This document shows, piece by piece, positions 16,002-24,227 of a DNA stretch of 38,269 nucleotides (position 1 is the first letter of the stretch; the number at the start of each line of letters is the position of its first letter). The DNA comes from SAR116 cluster bacterium MED-G04 (GTDB taxonomy: Bacteria; Pseudomonadota; Alphaproteobacteria; Puniceispirillales; UBA1172), in contig NTKX01000010.1 of NCBI GenBank assembly GCA_002457135.1, positions 1 through 38,269 of the forward strand, read 5' to 3'. The translations under genes were made by a program, and so were the position numbers. A model generated the notes under the pieces. That model was given only the letters and a program-made list of their open reading frames with translations, had not been told where the DNA came from and searched no databases.

Positions 16002-16005
16002 CTGG

Positions 16006-16109
16006 TTCTGGCCGGGGGTTCTGGCCGGGGGTTCTGACCGGAGGGTTCTGACCGGAGGGTTCTGGCCGGGGGTTCTGGCCGGGGGGGTCTGGCCGGGGGT
16101 TTTGGCGGG
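16006..16109. repeat. G-rich tandem repeat (minisatellite)
   Basis: Seven imperfect copies of about 13 bases, consensus TTCTGGCCGGGGG, with unit lengths 13, 13, 14, 14, 13, 15 and 12. Two middle copies read TTCTGACCGGAGGG. A degraded copy (TTTTGGCGGG) ends the array. It starts immediately after the terminator and lies in the 286-base gap before the methyltransferase gene. The remainder of the gap (16110-16225) shows no clear promoter or gene. The G runs on one strand could favour slippage or folded structures. Confidence 0.9.
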
Positions 16110-16225
16110 ATAATTGGCGGGCATGGTGATCAACGCAATCCATGCAGGGCTTGCCAAATTGGGGAAAGCGAATGACACTGGCGGCATGATGGTGATGCAG
16201 CTTGTTGAATATTGGTGCCGGTGCG

Positions 16226-17758
16226 ATGAATAATTCCAACCCTGAAGTCAGAACCCCCGCCACACGGTCAGGGCGCAGGGGGCGAAAATCCAGCCCTGTG
16301 ACCAGGCCTGCTACCCTTGGTCTGCCCGGGGGTGGTCTGGCGGTTCTGGGTGATGCCGCCTGCCGCAAGGTTGATGAGGCGGCGCGCCGTATCCTGTCTG
16401 AAATCGGTTTTGCCGAGGCCCCGGCCTCAGCCCGAACCCTGGTCGGCGATGCTGGCGGGTATCCGGGTGGTGACAGGCTGGTCTTCCCGCCATCCATGAT
16501 TGATGATGCGATCGCGTCACTGGCGCGGCCCCTGACGCTGCACGGCCTGAAGGAGGGGCGGGAGGTAACGCTGGGTACCGATGCGGTTCATATCGCAACC
16601 GGCGGCGCGGCACCGATGATCCTTGATCACATCAGCGGGGATTACCGGGAAACCCGGCTCAACGATATTTACCACGCGGCACGGCTGGTGGATCAGCTGG
16701 ACCACATTCATTTTTTCAGCCGCCCCATGGTGGCCCGCGACATGCCCGATATAATGTCGCTTGACCTCAACACCGCCTATGCCTGCCTGAAGGGAACGGG
16801 CAAGCCTGTTTCAACCGCGGTGACTGACCCCCTGAACCTCCCCCCCATTGTTGAGATGGTGACCATGATCGCGGGGTCGGAGCAGGCCTTTCGGGAACGC
16901 CCGTTCCTGTCGCTCAACATCAATCATGTGACCCCGCCGCTGAGGCTGTCAGCTGAGGCGATTGACGTGATGATCGGTGCCGCAAGGGCGGGTATCCCGG
17001 TTCATTCCAACACCTTCGGTCAGGTTGGTGCCTCCAGCCCGGTGGAACCGCTGGCTGCGCTGGCCCAGACTGTGGCTGAAACCCTCGGCGGGATGATCAT
17101 TGCCTGGCTGGCCAATCCCGATGCCGGGGTGATTTTCGGGGCCAGGCCGATGATCACCGATCTGCGCACCGGTGCCATGAGCGGCGGCAGTGGCGAGCAG
17201 GCCAGGCTGATGGCCGCCTCCGCAACCATGGCCCGGTTTTACGGCTTTCCCGGATCAACCATTGCCGGGGCGACCGACAGCAAACTGCCTGATGCCCAGG
17301 CCGGGTATGAAAAGGCCCTGACGGTGCTGATGGCGGCCCAGGCCGGGTCCAACCTGATCACCCAGGGTGCCGGGATGCAGGCCAGCCTGATGGGCTGTGC
17401 GCTGGAAAACTATGTCATCGACAACGACATGGCGGGCGCGATTATGCGCAGCCTTGATCATCCCCAGGATTTTGATGTTGACGCGACGCTGGCATCCATC
17501 AGCGGCGTGGTCACGGGTGAGGGTCATTTCCTGGGTGAGGCGGATACACTCGCCCGGATGCAGTCGGATTACCTCTACCCCGATATCGCGGATCGCCGTT
17601 CGATTGAGGAATGGCAGATAGGCGGGTCAGGCGATATCCGCATCAAGGCGCAGGCAAAGGTCACCGAGCTGCTGGCCAATCCGGCCCCTGATTATATCCC
17701 GCCCGACGTTGATCAGGCCCTGAACGACCGGTTTGATCTGAAACTCAATCCAGTGTGA
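16226..17758 (+). CDS. Trimethylamine methyltransferase (MttB) family protein, non-pyrrolysine type
   Basis: A 510-residue corrinoid-dependent methyltransferase homologue with the TIM-barrel MttB domain over nearly its whole length. The Arg-rich N terminus (RSGRRGRKSS), HIATGGAAPMILD, SLNINHVTPPLRLS, ETLGGMIIAWLANPDAGVIF and GMQASLMGCALENYVIDNDM segments match the family. The frame is open with no amber codon, so it is not a pyrrolysine enzyme. Studied non-Pyl members demethylate quaternary amines such as glycine betaine, proline betaine or carnitine and pass the methyl group to a corrinoid protein. No corrinoid protein or activase gene lies nearby. The start may be ATG at 16226 (a TTG at 16202 is also possible); no strong ribosome site is seen. 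The next gene follows after 92 bases. Confidence 0.87.
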   Translation: MNNSNPEVRTPATRSGRRGRKSSPVTRPATLGLPGGGLAVLGDAACRKVDEAARRILSEIGFAEAPASARTLVGDAGGYPGGDRLVFPPSMIDDAIASLARPLTLHGLKEGREVTLGTDAVHIATGGAAPMILDHISGDYRETRLNDIYHAARLVDQLDHIHFFSRPMVARDMPDIMSLDLNTAYACLKGTGKPVSTAVTDPLNLPPIVEMVTMIAGSEQAFRERPFLSLNINHVTPPLRLSAEAIDVMIGAARAGIPVHSNTFGQVGASSPVEPLAALAQTVAETLGGMIIAWLANPDAGVIFGARPMITDLRTGAMSGGSGEQARLMAASATMARFYGFPGSTIAGATDSKLPDAQAGYEKALTVLMAAQAGSNLITQGAGMQASLMGCALENYVIDNDMAGAIMRSLDHPQDFDVDATLASISGVVTGEGHFLGEADTLARMQSDYLYPDIADRRSIEEWQIGGSGDIRIKAQAKVTELLANPAPDYIPPDVDQALNDRFDLKLNPV

Positions 17759-17787
17759 TAAGCATTCAGCATTAAAAATCAGCGATA

Positions 17788-17817
17788 TTGACTGTTCAGG
17801 GCATTGAATGGTCCTAT
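17788..17817 (+). promoter_or_regulatory. Weak candidate promoter before the malyl-CoA lyase-like gene
   Basis: TTGACT (17788-17793) matches a -35 well, but the best -10 at 18-base spacing, TCCTAT, is poor. If real it would let the next three genes be expressed separately from the methyltransferase gene. Confidence 0.25.
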
Positions 17818-17850
17818 TGTTGGTGTTGAGAGAGAAGGAAATCAATCATC

Positions 17851-18801
17851 ATGAGTCACCGCCCGACACCAGAGCCATCACGGAGGCTGCGCCGATGCCT
17901 GCTGGCTGTTCCGGCATCATCCATGAAGATGATGACCAAGGCCCTGACCACCGAGGCTGATGCTGTCTTCCTCGATCTGGAAGATGCCGTGGCCCCGAAT
18001 GAAAAAGACACGGCCCGCAGCCTCGCCATTGAGGCGCTGACCAGCATGAACTGGCGTGGCAATGCCAAGACCATCTCGCTCAGGGTCAACGGGCTGGATA
18101 CAGACTGGACATGGCGCGATATCACGGCGGTGGTTGAGGCGGCGGGCAAGCATATCGACACCATCATTCTGCCCAAGGTCGGCGGCCCCGAGGACCTCTA
18201 TGCCGTTGATATGCTGATCAGCCAGATTGCCCGTTCCTGCGGGTTTGCACCGCCCGGGCTGGAAGCGCTGATTGAAACCGCAGCAGGGGTCAACAACCTT
18301 GAGGCCATTGCCCGCTATAACCGTGATATGGGTTCCATGCGGCTTGAGGCAATGCATTTCGGGGCCGGGGATTATGCCGCCAGCGTCAACGCCAGGACGG
18401 TGGAAATCGGCGGGCTTAACCCTGATTACCCCGGTGACCAGTTCCATTTTGCCCTGTCGCGGATAGTTGCGGCCTGCCGGGCCAACGGCATCATTCCGAT
18501 GGATAGCGCCTATGGTGATTTCAACGACCCCGAGGGCTATGAGGCCGCCGCACGCCGCGCCATCAGCATTGGCATGAATGGCAAATGGGCGATCCATCCC
18601 TCACAGATCCCGCTGGCCAATGCCGTGTTCTCGCCCTCGGCCGAGGAGGTTGAACGCGCCCGTGCCATGCTGGCAGCCCTCGATGATGCTGCCGCCAGGG
18701 GGCTGGGGGCGGTGCGGTTCGAAGGCCGCATGATTGATGCCGCCAACGAACGCATGATCCGTGCGCTTCTGGCCACCCATGACCGAATTTCCAGTCAATA
18801 A
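17851..18801 (+). CDS. HpcH/HpaI-type CoA ester lyase, malyl-CoA lyase-like
   Basis: A 316-residue lyase of the citrate lyase beta/malyl-CoA lyase family. It contains AVFLDLEDAVAPNEKDTAR (42-55), SLRVNGLDTDW with R78, IETAAGVNNLEAIA with E142, HFGAGDYAASV with D174, and GMNGKWAIHPSQIPLANAVF (241-260). By recall, the alignment and length (316 versus about 318) are close to L-malyl-CoA/beta-methylmalyl-CoA lyase of Rhodobacter, which makes glyoxylate and acetyl-CoA or propionyl-CoA. Citryl-CoA or citramalyl-CoA lyase remains possible. A GAAGGA site lies about 11 bases upstream, slightly far. It is followed by a hydroxyacid dehydrogenase and a glycerate kinase, which suits a glyoxylate-handling route. 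Confidence 0.85.
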   Translation: MSHRPTPEPSRRLRRCLLAVPASSMKMMTKALTTEADAVFLDLEDAVAPNEKDTARSLAIEALTSMNWRGNAKTISLRVNGLDTDWTWRDITAVVEAAGKHIDTIILPKVGGPEDLYAVDMLISQIARSCGFAPPGLEALIETAAGVNNLEAIARYNRDMGSMRLEAMHFGAGDYAASVNARTVEIGGLNPDYPGDQFHFALSRIVAACRANGIIPMDSAYGDFNDPEGYEAAARRAISIGMNGKWAIHPSQIPLANAVFSPSAEEVERARAMLAALDDAAARGLGAVRFEGRMIDAANERMIRALLATHDRISSQ

Positions 18802-18848
18802 TGATCCAATAAATAATGACCAATAATTTGAGAGGACAGTAAGTTACC

Positions 18849-19820
18849 ATGACAAAGCCAAGTGTTTTCATTACCCGCCGTTGGCCGGCCGCATCCGAAG
18901 CCGCCATGCATGAAGCCTTTGATGTCACCATGAACGATGCTGATGAACAGCTCTCGGCGGAGGCTATTGCCGAGGCTATGCTGTCGCATGATGCCATCGC
19001 CCCCACCGTCACCGACCCTGTGGGTGAGGCGACGATTGAGTCAGGGGCAGGCGGCAAGTGCCGGATCATCGCCAATTTCGGGGTCGGGGTGAACCATATC
19101 GACAGCAAGGCCGCGTCGCGTCACGGCATGATCATCACCAACACCCCCGGGGTGCTGACCGATGCCACCGCCGATATTGCGCTGACCCTGATGCTGATGA
19201 CCATGCGCCGTGCCGGTGAGGGTGAACGCGAACTCCGTGCCGGGGAATGGAGCGGCTGGCGGCCAACCCATCTTCTCGGCCAGCAGATGACGGGCAAGAC
19301 GCTTGGCATTATCGGCATGGGACGGATCGGCAAGGCCACCGCCCGCCGCGCTGCGCTCGGCTTTGGCATGAAGATCGTGTTCTACAACCGGTCAACGGTG
19401 AATGACTGCGGCGATTTCGAAGGTGAGCAACTGCCCACTGTCGAGGCTGTCTGCCAGCATGCTGATCTGGTCAGCCTGCATTGCCCCGGGGGTGAGGAAA
19501 CCCGCCATATCCTGGGGGAAAAGGCGCTTGCCGCCATGCCGTCCCATGGCATTGTCATCAACACCGCCCGTGGTGATGTGGTGGATGAGGAGGCGCTGGC
19601 CGATGCGCTCCATGGCGGGCATATCGGCGGTGCCGGGCTGGATGTTTTTCAGGGTGAACCGGTCATCAATCCCCGGCTCATGAACGCCCCCAACGTGGTG
19701 CTGTTGCCGCATCTGGGATCAGCGACAACCGAAACCCGAAACGCCATGGGCATGACAGTCTGCGAAAACCTGAAGGCGTTTTTTGCGGGCAAGGACGTTC
19801 CCAACCCGGTTCATTCCTGA
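18849..19820 (+). CDS. D-2-hydroxyacid dehydrogenase, glyoxylate/hydroxypyruvate reductase-like
   Basis: A 323-residue NAD(P)-dependent dehydrogenase. The dinucleotide motif GMGRIG is at 156-161, and the catalytic residues are R241 (INTARGDVV), E270 (VFQGEP) and H288 (LLPHLGSATTETR). ANFGVGVNHID (75-85) is the substrate-loop segment of GRHPR-like enzymes, which reduce glyoxylate to glycolate and hydroxypyruvate to D-glycerate. There is no ACT or extra domain, so it is not a typical SerA. A GAGAGGA sequence is about 13 bases before the ATG. The next gene, glycerate kinase, starts six bases after its stop, so its product is probably D-glycerate. Confidence 0.9.
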   Translation: MTKPSVFITRRWPAASEAAMHEAFDVTMNDADEQLSAEAIAEAMLSHDAIAPTVTDPVGEATIESGAGGKCRIIANFGVGVNHIDSKAASRHGMIITNTPGVLTDATADIALTLMLMTMRRAGEGERELRAGEWSGWRPTHLLGQQMTGKTLGIIGMGRIGKATARRAALGFGMKIVFYNRSTVNDCGDFEGEQLPTVEAVCQHADLVSLHCPGGEETRHILGEKALAAMPSHGIVINTARGDVVDEEALADALHGGHIGGAGLDVFQGEPVINPRLMNAPNVVLLPHLGSATTETRNAMGMTVCENLKAFFAGKDVPNPVHS

Positions 19821-19826
19821 GCGGGC

Positions 19827-21077
19827 ATGGCGATGAGCCTTGATACCCTCATCAAGCGGGCCAATGAGGCTTTTGATGCTGCCCTTGCGGCGGCGGCCCC
19901 GGGTTCAGCCATGGCCCCGGCGCTTGACCGGCTTGATCACCGGCCCACGCATATTCTGGCCATCGGCAAGGCGGCATCGGCGATGGCGAGGGCCTGCCGT
20001 GATCATGGGCTTGATGCCCAGGGCGTGATCATCACCAACCCTGAAAACGCAGCCGATGTTGAGGGTTTTGAGCTGATCATCGGCGGTCATCCCGTCCCGG
20101 ACCAGGGCAGCATGGATGGCGCGAAGCGGGCGATTGAGCTGACCTCATCTCTTGGCCCTGATGATCACCTGCTGGTGTTGCTGAGCGGCGGCGGTTCCGC
20201 GCTGATGACCCGGCCTGTCGGTGACCTTGATCTGGACCACAAGCGCATCATCAATGAGGCCTTGCTGGCTCGCGGCATGGATATCCACCGGATGAACGCC
20301 TGCCGCCGTCTCTTTTCCGCCGTCAAGGGCGGCAGGCTGGCCGGATTGGCGGCCCCGGCCCGGGTCACGCAATGGGTGCTGTCGGATGTTCCGGGGGACC
20401 ATCTCGCCTCCATCGCCAGTGGTCCTTTTGCGCCTGATCCATGGTCCTTTGATGATGCTGTTGGCTGTGTTGTTGAGGCTGGCATTACCCGCCATGACTG
20501 GGCCACCTCGGTGCTGGATGCCATGCGGAAAGGGGATTTGCCTGCCCCTCTCAGGGATGGTGATCCTGCCTTTGATCGTGTCGAAACCAGTATTCTGGCC
20601 AGCAACGCGATCTGCCGTGAGGCGGCATCAAACGATCTTGGTGACAATACCGTCAGCCTGCCTGATCTGGATGGTGATGCCATGGCAATGGGCCGGACCC
20701 TTGCCCATGCCGTGATGAACGCACCGGCCCCGCTACTGGCTGTGACCGGGGGCGAAACCGTGGTGACGCTGCCTCAACAGCACGGGCTTGGCGGGCGTTC
20801 CCAGGCCCTTGCACTGTCGTTCCTGCTGGCCATGGAGGATGCCGAATTTGACTGGGTTCTGCTGGCCGCCGGTACCGATGGTCGTGACGGTCCAACCGAT
20901 GCGGCAGGGGGGCTGGTGACTAGCGGCATGCGGCCTGATATCGATGCCGCCCGGGCTGCGCTCGATGGCCATGACAGCTATCATTATCTTGACCGGATCG
21001 GCGGATTGCTGCGCTGCCCACCCACCGGAACCAACCTTGCCGATATTGCGATTGTCCTGACCTCACCCAAAGGCTGA
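19827..21077 (+). CDS. Glycerate kinase, DUF4147 family (GckA/TtuD type)
   Basis: A 416-residue kinase phosphorylating D-glycerate, usually to 2-phosphoglycerate. The N-terminal glycerate-kinase (DUF4147) domain shows ILAIGKAASAMARA, LIIGGHPVPDQGSM, LVLLSGGGSALMTRP and QWVLSDVPGDHLASIASGP; the C-terminal MOFRL domain has LAVTGGETVVTL, GGRSQALALSF and LLAAGTDGRDGPTDAAGG. ATG at 19827 or 19833 begins the protein. In the serine cycle and glycerate pathways this enzyme follows hydroxypyruvate or tartronate semialdehyde reductase, which matches the gene immediately upstream. It converges with a PLP dehydratase after a six-base gap. Confidence 0.92.
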   Translation: MAMSLDTLIKRANEAFDAALAAAAPGSAMAPALDRLDHRPTHILAIGKAASAMARACRDHGLDAQGVIITNPENAADVEGFELIIGGHPVPDQGSMDGAKRAIELTSSLGPDDHLLVLLSGGGSALMTRPVGDLDLDHKRIINEALLARGMDIHRMNACRRLFSAVKGGRLAGLAAPARVTQWVLSDVPGDHLASIASGPFAPDPWSFDDAVGCVVEAGITRHDWATSVLDAMRKGDLPAPLRDGDPAFDRVETSILASNAICREAASNDLGDNTVSLPDLDGDAMAMGRTLAHAVMNAPAPLLAVTGGETVVTLPQQHGLGGRSQALALSFLLAMEDAEFDWVLLAAGTDGRDGPTDAAGGLVTSGMRPDIDAARAALDGHDSYHYLDRIGGLLRCPPTGTNLADIAIVLTSPKG

Positions 21078-21083
21078 CCCGGA

Positions 21084-22061
21084 TTATAATCTCTTCAGGG
21101 CCTGCTCAAAGATGCTGTGGTCAACATTGCCGCCTGAGACGACAATCACTGTCTTCCTGTCCGTGATATCAACCTTGCCGCTGAGTGCCGCCGCCAGGGC
21201 CACCGCCCCGCCGGGTTCGGCCACAATCTTGAACTGCGCCCAGGCAAAGGCCATGGCATCCAGCACCTCATCATCGCTGACGGCAACGCCATGGCTGACC
21301 AGCGCCTGATTGACCGCAAAGGTGATTTTCCCCGGCGTGGGGGTGACGATGGCATCACAGATGGAACGTGCGCCGCTGGCATTGCTGACGCGTTCCCCGG
21401 CCTCAATCGAACGGGCGAAATCATCAAAGCCTTCGGGTTCGGCCCCGATGATCTCAAGCGCGTTGAAATGATGCCTGAGCGCGATGCTGGTCCCGGCAAG
21501 CAGCCCGCCACCACCCGTGCAGCAGATCATCTGATCAGGGGTAAGATCGCGTTCCATGCAGGCCTCGGCAATCTCAACCCCGATGGTTCCCTGACCGGCA
21601 ATCACAGGCGGGTAATCATAGGGCGGGATGATGACGGCGTTGTTTTCCTTTGCCAGCGCGATGCCGATTTCCTCCCTGCTCTGGTGATAGCGGTCATAGG
21701 TGATCACCTCACCGCCGAGGGCGCGGGTGCCGTTGATCTTGGCCACGGGGGAATCCTCAGGCATGACAATGATCGACCGGAACCCCCTTGCACTGGCGGC
21801 AGCGGCCACGGCCTGGGCATGGTTGCCCGATGACCAGGCCACAACGCATTCGGTGGCATCATCCAGCATGGCGATGGCATTGCAGGCGCCGCGAAACTTG
21901 AACGAACCGGTGCGCTGGAGGCATTCGGGCTTGATGTGGATTTCGCCGCCAAGCTCCTCATTCACCCTTGGTGAGGACAGCAGCGGCGTGACCACGGCAT
22001 GCCCCTCAATTCGGGCCACGGCTGCGGTGATATCGTCGTAATCAGGCGGGGTCATGGTCAT
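21084..22061 (-). CDS. PLP-dependent threonine/serine dehydratase family protein
   Basis: A 325-residue fold-type II PLP enzyme. The Schiff-base lysine is K55 in LQRTGSFKFRGACNA, and the phosphate-binding loop is TGGGGLLAG; SSGNHAQAVA is also conserved. No regulatory ACT domain is present, unlike the longer threonine dehydratase at 36263-37486. Likely reactions are deamination of serine or threonine; serine racemase or 3-hydroxyaspartate dehydratase (BhcB-like) are other family activities of this size. It lies head-on to the glycerate kinase and diverges from dapA over a 155-base region. An enzyme acting on serine or hydroxyaspartate would suit the adjacent glyoxylate/glycerate genes, but this is inference. 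Confidence 0.87.
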   Translation of the reverse strand: MTMTPPDYDDITAAVARIEGHAVVTPLLSSPRVNEELGGEIHIKPECLQRTGSFKFRGACNAIAMLDDATECVVAWSSGNHAQAVAAAASARGFRSIIVMPEDSPVAKINGTRALGGEVITYDRYHQSREEIGIALAKENNAVIIPPYDYPPVIAGQGTIGVEIAEACMERDLTPDQMICCTGGGGLLAGTSIALRHHFNALEIIGAEPEGFDDFARSIEAGERVSNASGARSICDAIVTPTPGKITFAVNQALVSHGVAVSDDEVLDAMAFAWAQFKIVAEPGGAVALAAALSGKVDITDRKTVIVVSGGNVDHSIFEQALKRL

Positions 22062-22156
22062 GGGCGCTGTGCCTTATCGTGATCGCGTGGCTGTAGAGGC
22101 CAGTTTATCTGGTGAAATCATTATGTTCAGGCCCGTTGGCTCCAGCAAGGAATATC

Positions 22157-22185
22157 TTGAAGAAAGCCACGCCCCGTCCTATTCT
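22157..22185 (+). promoter_or_regulatory. Candidate sigma70-type promoter for dapA
   Basis: TTGAAG (22157-22162) and TATTCT (22180-22185) are spaced exactly 17 bases apart and sit about 32 bases before the dapA start, in the region between divergent genes. Each hexamer matches consensus at four of six positions. Confidence 0.5.
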
Positions 22186-22216
22186 CCAAATCTGTTTTGC
22201 GTATCGGAGAATTACA

Positions 22217-23110
22217 ATGATGAATGGTGAGGCGCTGTTTGGCGGATCATGCGTGGCCCTGATCACCCCTTTTGATGGTGACGGTGTTGATGAACATGCT
22301 TTCCGCAAATTGGTGAACTGGCAGATAACCGAAGGCACCAATGGGCTGATCCCGGTTGGTACGACCGGGGAATCCCCGACCCTCAGCCATGAAGAACACA
22401 AACGCGTTGTCGAAATCTGCATTGAGGAAAACGCCGGCAGGGTGCCGGTGATCGCCGGTGCCGGTTCCAACTCCACGCTTGAGGCGGTGGATTTCGCCCG
22501 CCATGCGGCATCGGCCGGGGCTGATGCACTGCTGGTGGTAACGCCCTATTACAACAAGCCGACCCAGGATGGCCTGAAACGGCATTACACGGCGATTGCC
22601 GATGCTGTTTCCATCCCGGTCATCATCTATGATATTCCCGGTCGGTCGATTATCGCCATGACCAATGAAACCATGGCTGAACTCGCTGCCCATCCGAATA
22701 TTACCGGCGTCAAGGATGCCACCGCTGATCTGGCGCGGCCTACCCATCTGCTCAACCGGATCGGGCCGGGGTTCTCCCAGCTTTCGGGTGAGGATGGCAC
22801 GGCACTGGCGTATCGTGCGGCTGGCGGGCATGGCTGTATTTCGGTCACCGCCAATATTGCCCCCCGGTTGCTGGCTGAAATGCATGCCGCCTGGGATCAG
22901 GGCAATATCGCCCGGGCCATGGAAATCAACGCCCAGCTGATGCCGGTGCATGAGGCCATGTTCTGTGAGGCCAGCCCGGGGCCGGTGAAATACGCTGCCG
23001 GATTGCTTGGCCTTTCTTCTGACAGCCTCAGGTTGCCGCTTTGTGAAATTGCCGATACATCCAAGGATCAGGTCAGGTCCGCGCTGCGTCACGCTGGCCT
23101 GCTCAACTAG
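22217..23110 (+). CDS. dapA: 4-hydroxy-tetrahydrodipicolinate synthase
   Basis: A 297-residue TIM-barrel lyase/synthase condensing pyruvate with aspartate semialdehyde at the first committed step of the lysine and diaminopimelate pathway. The Schiff-base lysine is K166 (GVKDAT); catalytic Tyr138 in IIYDIPGRS, the GTTGESPTL motif at 48-56 with the proton-relay Thr, and R143 are all in place. The start at 22217 (two ATGs in tandem) follows a GGAG site by seven bases; the open frame upstream from 22112 lacks family similarity. A candidate promoter precedes it. smpB follows after 21 bases in the same direction, a frequent alphaproteobacterial order. Confidence 0.96.
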   Translation: MMNGEALFGGSCVALITPFDGDGVDEHAFRKLVNWQITEGTNGLIPVGTTGESPTLSHEEHKRVVEICIEENAGRVPVIAGAGSNSTLEAVDFARHAASAGADALLVVTPYYNKPTQDGLKRHYTAIADAVSIPVIIYDIPGRSIIAMTNETMAELAAHPNITGVKDATADLARPTHLLNRIGPGFSQLSGEDGTALAYRAAGGHGCISVTANIAPRLLAEMHAAWDQGNIARAMEINAQLMPVHEAMFCEASPGPVKYAAGLLGLSSDSLRLPLCEIADTSKDQVRSALRHAGLLN

Positions 23111-23131
23111 CCGAGGGGGCGCACTTCTGCC

Positions 23132-23593
23132 ATGGCAGGGACAATCTCCACAGGCCGGGTCGCCGAAAACCGCAAGGCAAGACACGATTATGAGATCACC
23201 GAGACGATCGAGGCGGGTCTTGTCCTGACCGGGAGCGAGGTTAAATCCCTGCGCCGGGGCCGCGCCAGCATCAATGAGGCCTATGCCTCTGATGAGGCTG
23301 GCCAGCTGATGCTGATCAACGCCAATATCCCTGAATACGATGCCTCACGCGATAACCACGACCCGAAACGCAAACGGCCGTTGCTGCTGCATAAAAAACA
23401 GTGCAACCGGCTCATCGGCATGATCAATCGAGACGGGGTGACGGTGGTTCCGCTGGCGCTCTATTTCAATGATCGCGGTATTGCCAAAATCGCGCTCGGC
23501 CTTGCCAAGGGCCGCAAGAAACAGGACAAGCGCGAGGCCATCAAGAAACGCGACTGGGACCGCCAGAAAGCCCGATTGCTCAAGGACAGTTAA
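23132..23593 (+). CDS. smpB: SsrA-binding protein SmpB
   Basis: A 153-residue RNA-binding protein that delivers tmRNA to stalled ribosomes for trans-translation. Typical marks are the N-terminal [47 protein letters not shown] and the basic C-terminal tail [25 protein letters not shown], which mimics the mRNA/codon in the ribosome. It follows dapA closely and overlaps the convergent uracil-DNA glycosylase by 14 bases at the 3' end. No tmRNA gene is visible in the window. Confidence 0.96.
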   Translation: MAGTISTGRVAENRKARHDYEITETIEAGLVLTGSEVKSLRRGRASINEAYASDEAGQLMLINANIPEYDASRDNHDPKRKRPLLLHKKQCNRLIGMINRDGVTVVPLALYFNDRGIAKIALGLAKGRKKQDKREAIKKRDWDRQKARLLKDS

Positions 23594-24227
23594 GCCCGGC
23601 AACGGCAACGGCCTGTTCAAACACCTGATGAAAGGCAGCCTCGGTCAGGCGGCCCGTCTGGGTGTTGTAACGCGAACAATGATAGGATGCGATCAGCTCA
23701 ACCCCGCTGTCCAGCCGGTATTGCGCAGCATGGCCAAAGGGGTGATCCTTTTCCTTCAGGTTAAGGGCCTTCAGTGCTGATCCATGGGCAATCCGGCCAA
23801 GCGTGATGATCACTTTCAGCCCCGTCATGATCGCCATATCCTCAATCAGGAACTGTCGGCAGGTGTTGATTTCAGCCGGGGTTGGCTTGTTCTGGGGCGG
23901 CACGCAACGCACCGAATTGACGATCCTGATGCCGGTCAGGGTCACGCCATCATCGGGCCTTGCCGCGTATTGCCCCTGGCTCAACCCGAAATGATTGAGG
24001 GTGGAAAACAGCAGATCACCGGCGAAATCCCCGGTGAAGGGGCGGCCGGTCCGGTTGGCACCCCTCAGCCCCGGGGCCAGCCCGACCAGCATGATCGGCG
24101 CATCCACCGGGCCATAGCCATTGACCGGGGCGTTGTGCCAGTCAGGGGAAAGCTGGCGGTGGTGATCAAGAAATTCAGCCAGCCGTGGGCAGAGCCGACA
24201 GCCGTCATCACGAAAAGGAGGCTGCAT
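23580..24227 (-). CDS. Uracil-DNA glycosylase, family 5 (UDGb type)
   Basis: A 215-residue iron-sulfur uracil-DNA glycosylase. Four cysteines (C10, C13, C108, C123) have the spacing expected for a [4Fe-4S] cluster. [20 protein letters not shown] at 49-68 and [14 protein letters not shown] at 182-195 correspond to the UDGb motifs; family 4 enzymes have a different first motif (GEAPG). The product would remove uracil and other deaminated bases from DNA. Its start overlaps the stop of the NYN gene (TAATG arrangement), so the two are co-translated. Its end overlaps smpB by 14 bases. Confidence 0.92.
   Translation of the reverse strand: MQPPFRDDGCRLCPRLAEFLDHHRQLSPDWHNAPVNGYGPVDAPIMLVGLAPGLRGANRTGRPFTGDFAGDLLFSTLNHFGLSQGQYAARPDDGVTLTGIRIVNSVRCVPPQNKPTPAEINTCRQFLIEDMAIMTGLKVIITLGRIAHGSALKALNLKEKDHPFGHAAQYRLDSGVELIASYHCSRYNTQTGRLTEAAFHQVFEQAVAVAGLNCP

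Noticed and set aside
15795-16497. Minus-strand frames rich in Pro-Gly-Gln-Asn repeats (130 and 205 codons)
   Set aside because: They are translations of the G-rich minisatellite joined to the antisense of the iron-binding protein and methyltransferase genes; no ribosome site or family similarity.
16226-17758. Possible pyrrolysine codon in the MttB gene
   Set aside because: No in-frame TAG occurs before the final TGA, so it belongs to the non-Pyl branch.
22247-23185. Minus-strand 312-codon frame opposite dapA
   Set aside because: dapA is unambiguous on the other strand, and the antisense product resembles nothing I recognise.
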